Assembly: GCA_027335545.1 (NCBI GenBank)
Contig: DAHWHV010000081.1
Span: 1-10,918, forward strand
Direction: 5' to 3'
DNA: 10,918 nucleotides
From: Clostridia bacterium
GTDB taxonomy: Bacteria > Bacillota_E > RBS10-35 > JAJYVN01
Below, one piece after another: positions 1-6,159 of this stretch. The notes under the pieces are model-generated. The model worked only from the letters and a program-made list of their open reading frames with translations, ran no database searches and was not told the DNA's origin. Within the stretch, counting starts at the first letter, position 1. Each line of letters starts with the position of its first letter. Position numbers and translations under genes: made by a program.

Positions 1-6
1 GTTCTG

Positions 7-82
<76 letters not shown>

Positions 83-97
83 GTCGTCCCCATGACA

Positions 98-172
98 TGG
101 TGGGCGAAACAGGATTTGAACCTGTGGCCCCCTGCGTGTAAAGCAGGTGCTCTGCCGCTGAGCTATTCGCCC
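98..172 (-). tRNA. tRNA-Val (UAC)
   Basis: This is a complete 75-nt tRNA on the minus strand. Acceptor strand GGGCGAA (172-166) pairs perfectly with TTCGCCC (108-102). The discriminator A is at 101 and the encoded CCA end at 100-98. The anticodon stem CCTGC/GCAGG encloses the loop TTTACAC, giving anticodon TAC (valine). The T arm contains GGTTCAAATCC. It is the first gene of a two-tRNA unit behind the promoter at 183-211, and tRNA-Phe follows after 15 nt. Confidence 0.97.
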
Positions 173-182
173 GCTCACTCTG

Positions 183-211
183 AGTATAGGGGTGGCGGGC
201 CCGGCCGTCAA
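183..211 (-). promoter_or_regulatory. Sigma-A-type promoter of the tRNA-Val/tRNA-Phe unit
   Basis: On the minus strand, TTGACG (211-206) and TATACT (188-183) are separated by exactly 17 bp. Each hexamer matches the sigma-70/sigma-A consensus at five of six positions, which is striking in such GC-rich DNA. The expected start near position 177 lies only about 5 nt before the mature tRNA-Val 5' end, so the RNase P leader would be very short. Confidence 0.85.
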
Positions 212-680
212 AGGGTTTCCGGTCCGGCCGGGCGGGCCCGTCGGAACGGGGCCGCGGAGGCTGATCCACGGCCGGGATGGCCGGCGCGTCGCCGGGGGGC
301 GGCAGGGACGCTGGCGCCGCCTCGGGATGGGCACGCCCGCCGCGCAGCGGCCGCCCGCCCCGCACGTCCGACCCAGGACGCCGCTTGCCCCTGCGACCGG
401 GTCTCTCGGGTCGTTGGGCGCAAGGCACCCAGCCGCAGCGGCCGCGATAGGCGCCCGGTTCGACGGCGGCCACCAAGTCTGGGACGCGCGGCGATGGGCC
501 GCAGGTGGTCCCTCGGCCACCGCAGGGCCAAGCCCGCCTGCAGGGCGGTGCTCCGCCGCGGAGCGAAGCTCGCCAGCAGGCGAGCGGTGCTCCGCCGCTT
601 CGCCCCAGGACGGTTCTCGGCCTGCCGTGTAGATCGGCCCTTGACGCCCGCGCACCAGCATCGGACGAGGGTGTTACCCC
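212..680. other. Gene-free stretch between the tRNA promoter and the antiporter gene
   Basis: I see no credible gene in this stretch of about 470 bp. The open frames through it encode Arg/Pro/Gly/Ala-rich strings with no recognisable motif, as expected by chance in very GC-rich DNA. One long minus frame simply continues through the tRNA genes. The only structured content recognised is the diverged palindromic repeat at 525-593. No clear terminator was found for the antiporter gene ending at 681. Confidence 0.6.
525..593. repeat. Diverged copies of the palindromic repeat (two forward/reverse pairs)
   Basis: This is the same repeat family as the array at 7331-7607, but diverged. A forward unit at 560-574 (core GAGC-GAA-GCTC, ending GCC) faces a reverse unit at 579-593 (GGCGAGC-GGT-GCTCC) across the spacer AGCA. 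Compared with the main array, CTCACC/GGTGAG has become CTCGCC/GGCGAG, so the longer pairing between units is kept. A more degenerate pair lies just to the left: 525-538 reads GGGC-CAA-GCCC, and 543-554 reads GGGC-GGT-GCTCC. The A-T pair of the stem at 525-538 has become G-C. Confidence 0.75.
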
Positions 681-1751
681 CTACAGCACCCACACCGCAA
701 ACCCCACATAGAGCGCCCCGACCGCCAGCAGGAGCCAGGGAGACAGGCGCCCCGTGCGACGGTAGCCGAGCAGCACGGCCAGGGCCCCCAGCCAGGCGAC
801 AGCCGCGGCGACGGCCTCCAGGGGGTCGAAGGTCCAGGGCGTGAACCACATCCCCACGGCGGGGATGACGGCGCCCTGTAGAACCAGGGCGCCCGTGACG
901 TTGCCGGTGGCCAAGGCGTCCTTGTCCTGCCCGAGCCAGACCAGGCTGTTGACCGTCTCTGGCAACTCCGTGGCCAACGGCGCGATCAGGGCGGCCAGTA
1001 CGAACCCGGACAGGCCCAAACGCAGGGAGAGGGATGTCAGCGTCTGCACGAAGAGTTCGGCCCCGCCGAACATCACCCCCACCGCCAGGGCCACCTGGGC
1101 CGCCATCGCCCAAGCCGGGGGCGGCTGCGCCGGACCGCTCCCGCGGCGACGCAGAGACAGAAGCAGCGGCGCGGGGACCGGCCCGTCCTCCGCGGCCCGC
1201 GACTCCCCCTTGAGCGTCCGCAGGATGAACACGGCATAGGCGCCAAGCAGGGCCGCGCCAGCCGGCCAGCGCACCAGCGGCGGAGCGCCGACCACCCCGA
1301 GCAGCGCGGCGACGCCGAAGGCCAGGAGGAAGAAGCCCATGTCGCGCCGCAGGCCCGTGGGGGACACCCGCACAGCGCACCGCCCGGCGCGGAGGGCGCC
1401 GAGGCCCAGGACCGCGAAACCCAGGGTGGCCAGCAGCAGCGGGGCGCCCAGGACCGCACCGATGCTGATCGCATCCCCGGTGCCGCCCTGCACGGGCCCG
1501 GGGGCGACCGCCGCCAGAACAGCGATCGAGGCCTCGGGGAGGGCCGTGCCCAGGGCGGCGAAGACGCTCCCCAGGGCGCTGTGGGAGAGACCCATGCGCA
1601 CGCCCACCCACTCCAGGGCGTTGGTGAACAACCACGCGCTCATGAGCACGGCCAACAGGCCAGCAACCAGCTGGGCAACCGCCGCCAACACCGGCCCCCC
1701 TTGCCCTCCCGCGCGGCGTCGACGGCGCGCGCCCGCCGCCGTCCCCATCAT
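681..1751 (-). CDS. Sodium/calcium exchanger (CaCA) family antiporter
   Basis: A 356-aa inner-membrane cation antiporter, probably exchanging Ca2+ (or another divalent cation) for Na+ or H+. It has the two inverted alpha repeats of the CaCA superfamily. Repeat 1 carries GTALPE (68-73) followed by GAVLGAPLL (98-106). Repeat 2 carries ATELPE (260-265) followed by GNVTGALVLQ (283-292). The conserved Glu of each repeat (73 and 264) is present. Many relatives have GSNxxN after each repeat; here it is GAPLL and GALVL. I recall this variant from antiporters of other Gram-positives, so it seems a subfamily trait rather than decay. Hydrophobic segments fill most of the protein, with a soluble basic stretch near 181-212. 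The N-terminus is Arg-rich (9-13). Two ATG codons stand in tandem (1751 and 1748) and the SD (GGTGGTCC) is weak. The divergent spore-protein gene starts 45 bp away. Ion specificity is inferred. Confidence 0.88.
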   Translation of the reverse strand: MMGTAAGARRRRRAGGQGGPVLAAVAQLVAGLLAVLMSAWLFTNALEWVGVRMGLSHSALGSVFAALGTALPEASIAVLAAVAPGPVQGGTGDAISIGAVLGAPLLLATLGFAVLGLGALRAGRCAVRVSPTGLRRDMGFFLLAFGVAALLGVVGAPPLVRWPAGAALLGAYAVFILRTLKGESRAAEDGPVPAPLLLSLRRRGSGPAQPPPAWAMAAQVALAVGVMFGGAELFVQTLTSLSLRLGLSGFVLAALIAPLATELPETVNSLVWLGQDKDALATGNVTGALVLQGAVIPAVGMWFTPWTFDPLEAVAAAVAWLGALAVLLGYRRTGRLSPWLLLAVGALYVGFAVWVL

Positions 1752-1781
1752 GGACCACCGCCGCTGCGGTTAGACTATCCC

Positions 1782-1789
1782 GGGGGGGA
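1782..1789 (+). promoter_or_regulatory. Ribosome binding site of the spore-protein gene
   Basis: A run of seven G followed by A (GGGGGGGA) ends 6 nt before the TTG codon at 1796. It selects TTG as the start, because no ATG or GTG in this frame is well placed. The ATG at 1789 is in another frame. Confidence 0.5.
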
Positions 1790-1795
1790 TGGTCG

Positions 1796-2008
1796 TTGGC
1801 GGCGCACCGCTCGTTGCTCTCGCCGCGTTCCAAGGCCGTGATCGCCCGGGAACTCGGCGTCGCGGAGCTGGTGGATCAGCACGGCTGGGGCGCGGTGCCG
1901 TCCCGGGTCTGCGGCTCGGTCGTGCGCGTTGCCCTGGAGCACGCGGAGCGGGCCCTCGCGCAACACGGAGCGGAAGGGCAGGGCACGACGGAACGCTGGT
2001 GGCGCTAA
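1796..2008 (+). CDS. Small acid-soluble spore protein, alpha/beta type (SspF-like)
   Basis: This 70-aa protein fits the alpha/beta-type SASP family, whose members coat and protect DNA in dormant spores. Residues 12-54 follow the family layout: SKAVIARELGV (12-22), then QHGWGAVPSR (28-37), then CGSVVRVALEHAERAL (39-54). The GWGAV block after a Gln resembles the SspF-type subgroup, and the end resembles the conserved helix ending in AExxL. The usual Glu before the I/F-A of the germination protease (GPR) site is absent: the sequence reads AVIAREL. The C-terminus is short and polar and ends WWR. The start is TTG with a G-rich SD. It is the only plus-strand protein gene here, 44 bp from the divergent antiporter. 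A sigma-G promoter would be expected, but none could be picked out. The family call is from motif memory. Confidence 0.8.
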   Translation: MAAHRSLLSPRSKAVIARELGVAELVDQHGWGAVPSRVCGSVVRVALEHAERALAQHGAEGQGTTERWWR

Positions 2009-2014
2009 GGCCCC

Positions 2015-2039
2015 GGCGGGGGTGCCTCGAGCCCCCGCC
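2015..2039. terminator. Hairpin between two convergent genes
   Basis: GGCGGGGG (2015-2022) and CCCCCGCC (2032-2039) form a perfect 8-bp GC stem with a 9-nt loop. It begins 6 nt after the spore-protein stop codon and lies between two genes that converge on it. No T-tract follows on either strand, so intrinsic termination is uncertain. Confidence 0.45.
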
Positions 2040-2096
2040 CATGCGGCGCGCGCCTCCTCGTCCCACCCGAGCGCCGGTGCCCGGGCCCCAAGGGGG

Positions 2097-2906
2097 TCAA
2101 TCCAGCGGCAGGCGCCGTCGGAGCAACGCCCCACGCTGCGCCAACAGTTCCGCCAGCTCCTGCTCCAGCCGTTCCAGTTCGGCGCGCGCCGCCTCCCAGC
2201 GGGCGTGGGGCGAGGCATCGGCCGCGGTCGGACCTTCCGCCTGGGCGACGCCCGGCGTCTGGGCATAAGCCAGCCAGAGCGCGGCCAGCCTCGCCTCCAA
2301 GGCGTCGCGTTGGTCCTCCGGCACATCCCGCGCGGCGGCCTCAAGCACCCGCGCCCGCCCAAGGAGTTCCGTCGGCCCACAGCGGGCGAACTCCCCCCGC
2401 CACTGCCGGATGAGGGCCGCGCGGCCCTCCGCCTGGGACGGCTCGGCCGCCTGCCAGGACCGCAAGACCGCCTCCCCCTCGGGGACGCGGACGGCAAGCG
2501 CCGGAGCCTCGGGCGGACGCAGAGCCGGCCTGCGCACGCGCTCGGCGGAGAGCTGCCAGAACAGGCGCTCCACCTCGCGCCGCCGCTCCTGCAGGCGCCG
2601 CCGGAGGCCGGCCGGGTCGCCGACCAGCAGGGACACCTTTCGCTCGCGCCAGCCGCGCACGCAGGCCGTGGCCAGCGCCAGGTAAGACGCGACGGAGACC
2701 ACCAAGCCCACACCCACGCGCAGCCAGGTCGGGCGCAAGTCGGCAACCGCGCCAGCGGTCAGTCCCGCCATGGCGGCGGGCACGCCCAACCAGCACAGGA
2801 CCCGCCGTGCACGCGGTCCGTAACTGGCTCCCTCCACGAGGAACTGGACCGCCAACACACCCGCGAAAGCGGCTGCGGCGGCGGGAATCAGCAGGTATTC
2901 GACCAC
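2097..2906 (-). CDS. Unknown membrane protein with C-terminal coiled coil
   Basis: I do not recognise this 269-aa protein. It has three hydrophobic segments at about 4-24, 36-55 and 62-84. A long cytoplasmic-looking region rich in Ala, Arg, Glu and Leu follows. Residues 99-120 are strongly charged (LRRRLQERRREVERLFWQLS) and probably helical. Residues 231-263 form a likely coiled coil with regular Leu spacing (ARAELERLEQELAELL). No catalytic motif is visible. The start is GTG (2904-2906) with no clear SD. A perfect TATAAT lies 18 bp upstream, so it is probably transcribed on its own. The distribution of bases matches its neighbours. A structural or scaffold role at the membrane is possible, but nothing in the sequence fixes a function. 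Confidence 0.75.
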   Translation of the reverse strand: MVEYLLIPAAAAAFAGVLAVQFLVEGASYGPRARRVLCWLGVPAAMAGLTAGAVADLRPTWLRVGVGLVVSVASYLALATACVRGWRERKVSLLVGDPAGLRRRLQERRREVERLFWQLSAERVRRPALRPPEAPALAVRVPEGEAVLRSWQAAEPSQAEGRAALIRQWRGEFARCGPTELLGRARVLEAAARDVPEDQRDALEARLAALWLAYAQTPGVAQAEGPTAADASPHARWEAARAELERLEQELAELLAQRGALLRRRLPLD

Positions 2907-2923
2907 CCGTGCTCACCCGCCCC

Positions 2924-2929
2924 ATTATA
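2924..2929 (-). promoter_or_regulatory. Consensus -10 element upstream of the membrane/coiled-coil gene
   Basis: The minus strand reads GGTATAATGGGGC, with a perfect TATAAT at 2929-2924 in a region that is otherwise almost all G and C. It lies 17 bp upstream of the GTG start codon at 2906. No TTGACA-like -35 is found at 16-18 bp; that position reads GC-rich sequence. The 5' leader would be only about 10 nt. Confidence 0.55.
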
Positions 2930-3025
2930 CCGACCGGGCCCCGCCGGAGGGCCTCCGGCCCGGCATCCCGACCGGCCGATCACACGCGCGCGCCGTGAGA
3001 CGCCCGCTCAGACGCCGCGTCACGC

Positions 3026-3058
3026 GCCCTCACACAGCCCTCACACAGCCCTCACACA
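3026..3058. repeat. Three tandem copies of an 11-bp repeat
   Basis: GCCCTCACACA occurs three times in a row (3026-3036, 3037-3047, 3048-3058) with no mismatch. The third copy includes the last codon and the stop codon of the YchF-like gene (stop at 3052-3054). On the minus strand the unit reads TGTGTGAGGGC, so each copy repeats the TGTGTGA end of the gene. Replication slippage at the gene end is the simplest origin. Confidence 0.9.
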
Positions 3059-4101
3059 TTGAAGCGGAACTCGATCACGTCCCCGTCGCGGACCACGTAG
3101 TCCCGGCCCTCGACCCGTAGCAGCCCCTTCTCCCGCAAGGCCTTCCACGAGCCGGCCGACTGCAGGGCCTCGAATGCCGCCACCTCGGCCCGAATGAAGC
3201 CGCGTTCGATGTCCGAGTGAATCTTACCCGCCGCGCGCCTGGCCACGGTCCCCGCCGGGATCGGCCAGGCCCGCACCTCGTCCTCGCCCGCCGTGAGGAA
3301 GGAGATCAGGCCCAAGGCGGCATAAGCCGCGCGCGCCAGGCGATCCGTGCCCGGTTCGTGCAGGTCGTAGGCAGCCAGGAACTCCCCCCGCATCTCCGGG
3401 GGCAGGGCGGCGATCTCCGCCTCGACCCGGGCGCTGAAGACCACGACCGGGATGCCCGCCGCGGCGGCCCATGCCTGCAGATGGGGGAAGGTGCGCCCGG
3501 CGCGGAGATCCTCCTCCGAGACGTTGAGCGCCAGGATCTCCCCCCGCGCCGTCAGGAGCCCGAAGCCGCCCAGCAACTCCAACTCCTCCGGGGCCAACCC
3601 CAGGAGGCGGATCGGGCGGGCCTCCCCGAGCCCGGCGGCGCAGCGCTGCAGCGCCGCGATCTGCAACTCCTCCTCCCGGCTGCGGGTGCGATTGCGCTGC
3701 AGGCGGGTGGCGAGCCCCTCGGCCCGCTCCAGGTCCGCCAGGAGCAACTCGTCCTCCACATCCCGCGCGTCCCGCAGGGGGTCCAGGGTCCCCAGGGGAT
3801 GCGGCGAGGCGGGGTCGTCCCAGGCCCGCACGACGTGCAGCAGGGCGTCGGTCTTGCGGACGCCCTCGAAGAAGGCGTTGCGCTCCCCCTTGTCCAGCCG
3901 GCCGGGCAACAGGCCGGGGAGTTCGATCAATTGCATCGTCGCCGCGGTGACGCGGCGGGGCCGATAGAGCTCGGCCAGCGCGTCCAGGCGCACATCCGGC
4001 ACGCGCGCCACGGCCAGCCGCCCAGGCGCGGCACCACCGGTCAGCAGGGACAGCAGGGCGCTCTTGCCGCTACGCGGCAGGCCGACCAGACCCAGATCCA
4101 C
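3052..4101 (-). CDS. Divergent YchF/DUF933-type P-loop NTPase (Obg superfamily)
   Basis: A 349-aa ATP/GTP-binding protein. The P-loop GLPRSGKS is at 7-14. The segment VPDVRLDAL (34-42), the HVVRAWDD block (89-96) and the DPLRDARDVEDELLLADLE block (107-125) follow the YchF order. The C-terminal TGS-like (DUF933) domain covers about 265-349 and ends DGDVIEFRFNV. YchF proteins bind ribosomes and hydrolyse ATP. Differences are clear: the usual NYPFCTIxPN switch-I block between the P-loop and VPD is missing, and DxAG is replaced by ELPG (60-63). The specificity site reads NVSE (193-196), close to the YchF NxxE type. I place the start at GTG 4101 because GGGAGG lies 7 nt upstream and the P-loop then sits at the very N-terminus, as in YchF. 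An ATG at 4125 would add eight residues. Probably a paralogue rather than housekeeping YchF. Confidence 0.85.
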   Translation of the reverse strand: MDLGLVGLPRSGKSALLSLLTGGAAPGRLAVARVPDVRLDALAELYRPRRVTAATMQLIELPGLLPGRLDKGERNAFFEGVRKTDALLHVVRAWDDPASPHPLGTLDPLRDARDVEDELLLADLERAEGLATRLQRNRTRSREEELQIAALQRCAAGLGEARPIRLLGLAPEELELLGGFGLLTARGEILALNVSEEDLRAGRTFPHLQAWAAAAGIPVVVFSARVEAEIAALPPEMRGEFLAAYDLHEPGTDRLARAAYAALGLISFLTAGEDEVRAWPIPAGTVARRAAGKIHSDIERGFIRAEVAAFEALQSAGSWKALREKGLLRVEGRDYVVRDGDVIEFRFNV

Positions 4102-4108
4102 GACGACG

Positions 4109-4114
4109 CCTCCC
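4109..4114 (-). promoter_or_regulatory. Ribosome binding site deciding the YchF-like start
   Basis: GGGAGG on the minus strand ends 7 nt before the GTG at 4101-4099. It lies inside the reading frame if the upstream ATG at 4125 is used, and that ATG has no comparable SD. This favours the GTG start. Confidence 0.65.
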
Positions 4115-4141
4115 AGCGACTGCATGCGTCCGCTTCACATC

Positions 4142-4165
4142 GCTGCGCCCGCCGCTGCGCCCGCC
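4142..4165. repeat. Two tandem copies of a 12-bp repeat
   Basis: GCTGCGCCCGCC is repeated perfectly at 4142-4153 and 4154-4165, in the 110-bp gap between the LD-carboxypeptidase stop and the YchF-like start. A small hairpin (CGGGG/CCCCG, 4165-4178) follows. No role is evident. Confidence 0.7.
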
Positions 4166-4211
4166 GGGGCACACCCCGCCGCCCCAAGGCCCCTGGACCC
4201 TGGGCGCCCCT

Positions 4212-5129
4212 TCAGACCGCGGCCGCCTCGGTGACGGTCAGGCCCATGGCGTCGGCATCGAGCACGGCGCGCACCCCCAGCGGCACGGTCAACCGGTGGC
4301 GGCCATGCCCCAGGGGCAGCTCCGCCAGGCAGGGCTTGCCCAGGGGCAGCAGGCGCCGCGCCAAGACCTCCAGCCCGGTGGGCCCCTCCGGATCGCCACA
4401 GCCGACCAACTCCCCCAAGAGGAAGCCGACCGCCGCCTGGAGCTTGCCGGCCAGCCACAGTTGGGTCAGGCAGCGGTCCAGGCGGTAGGCGCTCTCCCCC
4501 ACGTCCTCCAGCAGCAGCAGACACCCCGCGACATCCACCTCCCACGGGGTGCCCAGCGTCGCGGCGAGGAGCGTCAGGTTCCCCCCGGCGACCCTCCCCT
4601 CGGCCCGACCGGGGTGCAGGGTGCGCGGCTGCGGGGCGGCGGCCGGCCAGGCCAGCGGGCCGAGCGGCTCCCGGCTGCCGAGCACCGCCAGCGCCGCACG
4701 CAGGTCCTCCTCCCCCACGGCCTCGCACTCCACCATGGGACCATGGTAGGTGACCACCCGCGCGGCCCCGGCCGCCACGTGCAGCGCCGTGACGTCGCTG
4801 AACCCCAGCAGCGGCTTGGGGGCCCGCCGCAGGGCGGCGAAGTCGCACTCCGGCAGGATGCGCATGGCCCCGTAGCCACCCCGCGCACAGACCACGGCGT
4901 CGATGTCGGGGTCCAGCAGCATCGCCCGCAAACCCTCGGCCCGCACCGCGTCCTCCCCCGCCAAGCCGGGCCGGCGCTCCAGCAGGCCGGCCGCGAGCGC
5001 CGGCCGCAGGCCGCAGCCCCGGAGCACCCCGAGGCCCCGGACCAGACGCTCCACATCGACCGGCCCACTCGGCGCCACCACGCCGACCGTGCCCCCCGGG
5101 CGCAGGGCGCGTGGCTTCACCCAATCCAT
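4212..5129 (-). CDS. ldcA: LD-carboxypeptidase, peptidase family S66
   Basis: A 305-aa serine peptidase of the LdcA/MccF family. These enzymes remove the terminal D-Ala from L,D-bonded muropeptides during peptidoglycan recycling. The N-terminal VGVVAPSGP (15-23), ARGGYGAMRIL (82-92) and GFSDVTALH (109-117) are typical. The expected triad is visible: Ser111 in GFSD, Glu208 in LLEDVGES and His275 in LGHG. The YRLDRCLTQL block (215-224) is also conserved. Length matches the family. The start is ATG 5129 with AAGGGG 8 nt upstream. There is no signal peptide, so it should act in the cytoplasm. It sits between the DUF624-like gene and the YchF-like gene, and a strong inverted repeat ends 21 bp before its start codon. 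MccF-type self-immunity enzymes share the fold, but the context shows no antibiotic cluster. Confidence 0.92.
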   Translation of the reverse strand: MDWVKPRALRPGGTVGVVAPSGPVDVERLVRGLGVLRGCGLRPALAAGLLERRPGLAGEDAVRAEGLRAMLLDPDIDAVVCARGGYGAMRILPECDFAALRRAPKPLLGFSDVTALHVAAGAARVVTYHGPMVECEAVGEEDLRAALAVLGSREPLGPLAWPAAAPQPRTLHPGRAEGRVAGGNLTLLAATLGTPWEVDVAGCLLLLEDVGESAYRLDRCLTQLWLAGKLQAAVGFLLGELVGCGDPEGPTGLEVLARRLLPLGKPCLAELPLGHGRHRLTVPLGVRAVLDADAMGLTVTEAAAV

Positions 5130-5150
5130 CCCACCCGCCCCTTACAGCGC

Positions 5151-5197
5151 CCCGGCGGTCGGGCCCACCGGGGCGCCCGTCCGGCCCGACCGCCGGG
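5151..5197. terminator. Perfect 15-bp inverted repeat between the DUF624-like gene and ldcA
   Basis: CCCGGCGGTCGGGCC (5151-5165) and GGCCCGACCGCCGGG (5183-5197) are perfect reverse complements with a 17-nt loop. On the minus strand the hairpin begins about 43 nt after the DUF624-like stop codon and ends 21 nt before the ldcA ATG. No T-tract follows, so it is a Rho-independent terminator candidate without the canonical tail. It may equally be an RNA-processing or attenuation structure for ldcA. Confidence 0.6.
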
Positions 5198-5240
5198 TCC
5201 GGGCCTGCGTCGGCGCGGCCCCCGACCCCCAGGGCACCAC

Positions 5241-6110
5241 CTACCGCGCCCCCGGCGGGTCCACTCCCCCGGGCGCGTCCGCTCCCTCGGGCGTCTCGGC
5301 GCCGCGAGAGGCGGCCCCTCCTGGCAGTCCGAGCCCTTCGTCCCCGCCCAGCAGCCCGCGCACGGTCGTCGGGGGCGGCAGGTCGGGGTGGCGCAGGGGC
5401 GCGCCGCGCAGCGCGCCAGTGGAGAACAGGGCCAGGGAGCCGCCCGCCAGCAGCGGCAGCAGCGGTCGGAGGGAGGTCCCGACGATGACCACGCCCGCCG
5501 GCACCAGCAACAGGCTGATCGTATACAGGGGGTTGGCCACGGCCTGCCAGGCGCCGACCCGGATCGCGCGCCAGATGCTCCACTCGGTGAGCGCCAGGAT
5601 GGGGATCACGTAGGTGCTGACCATGACCACGAAAAGGACGATGTACAGCAGCAGGATGCCCACCCCGACGATCATGAAGCGCGGGAGCAGCTGCTTGTCC
5701 TCGACCGTGTTCGCGTACAGCGAAAGGAGCACGACCCCCCAGAGCACGCCCAGTCCGACCGAACGCAGGTAGCGGCGCCCGAAGCCGCGGAAGAAGTTGC
5801 GCAGGGCGTCGAAGGGCCCGATCGCCTCCCCGGCCCAGATGGCGTCCACGGCGCCGAAGAGCCCCACGGTGGCCGGCCCCACCAGCGCCAGCGGCAGCAG
5901 CACCGCCCCCAGGGCGATGAGCAGGCCGGCGCCGTGGGCCAGGAGCGTGCGCGCCACCAGCGCTAGGCCGACGCTGAGCACACACAGAAACCAGACCAGC
6001 CCCAACAGGACAAGCTCCAGCAGGTTCTGCCAACCCTCGCGGAAGGCCCCGCTGAAGACGTCACCCAGGGCCACGCCCACCGGGAGGCGCCCGCCGGGGC
6101 GCGGCCGCAT
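5241..6110 (-). CDS. DUF624/YesL-like multispanning membrane protein
   Basis: A 289-aa integral membrane protein with about six hydrophobic segments: 28-52, 56-78, 117-134, 146-170, 193-211 and 213-230. The block GPATVGLFGAVDAIWAGE (78-95), followed by a conserved-looking aromatic helix (FDALRNFFRGFGRRYLRS, 100-117), resembles the DUF624 (YesL) family. Those proteins are often found near sugar transporters and have no proven function. After residue 232 comes a tail of about 55 residues rich in Pro, Gly, Ala and acidic residues, which looks disordered. The frame stays open upstream to 6302, but that part is the shadow of the cyclo-ligase gene. I take the ATG at 6110, 50 bp after the cyclo-ligase stop; GGAGGGGG lies rather far upstream, so the start is uncertain. 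It probably shares a transcript with the two genes before it. Family membership is from motif memory. Confidence 0.75.
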   Translation of the reverse strand: MRPRPGGRLPVGVALGDVFSGAFREGWQNLLELVLLGLVWFLCVLSVGLALVARTLLAHGAGLLIALGAVLLPLALVGPATVGLFGAVDAIWAGEAIGPFDALRNFFRGFGRRYLRSVGLGVLWGVVLLSLYANTVEDKQLLPRFMIVGVGILLLYIVLFVVMVSTYVIPILALTEWSIWRAIRVGAWQAVANPLYTISLLLVPAGVVIVGTSLRPLLPLLAGGSLALFSTGALRGAPLRHPDLPPPTTVRGLLGGDEGLGLPGGAASRGAETPEGADAPGGVDPPGAR

Positions 6111-6159
6111 CCCCAGGGTCTCGCGCTCCCCCTCCGCGGGGCGTGGACGCCTCCGGCCC

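Noticed and set aside
1752..1795. Sigma-G promoter for the spore-protein gene
   Set aside because: CAT-containing motifs exist near 1746-1751, but no acceptable -35/-10 pair with correct spacing was found.
208..1833. Minus-strand 541-codon frame
   Set aside because: It overlaps the antiporter gene in another frame and has GC-rich shadow composition, whereas the antiporter frame has clear family motifs.
1929..3062. Long plus-strand frame opposite the membrane/coiled-coil gene
   Set aside because: Composition is Arg/Pro/Gln-rich and typical of an antisense shadow. It overlaps the spore-protein gene, and the minus frame has real membrane segments.
4102..4125. ATG at 4125 as the start of the YchF-like gene
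   Set aside because: It has no good SD and puts eight extra residues before the P-loop strand, while GTG 4101 has GGGAGG at 7 nt.
4732..4747. Inverted repeat ACCATGG-GA-CCATGGT inside ldcA
   Set aside because: It lies wholly within a conserved coding segment (TYHGPMVE) and is short, so codon choice explains it.
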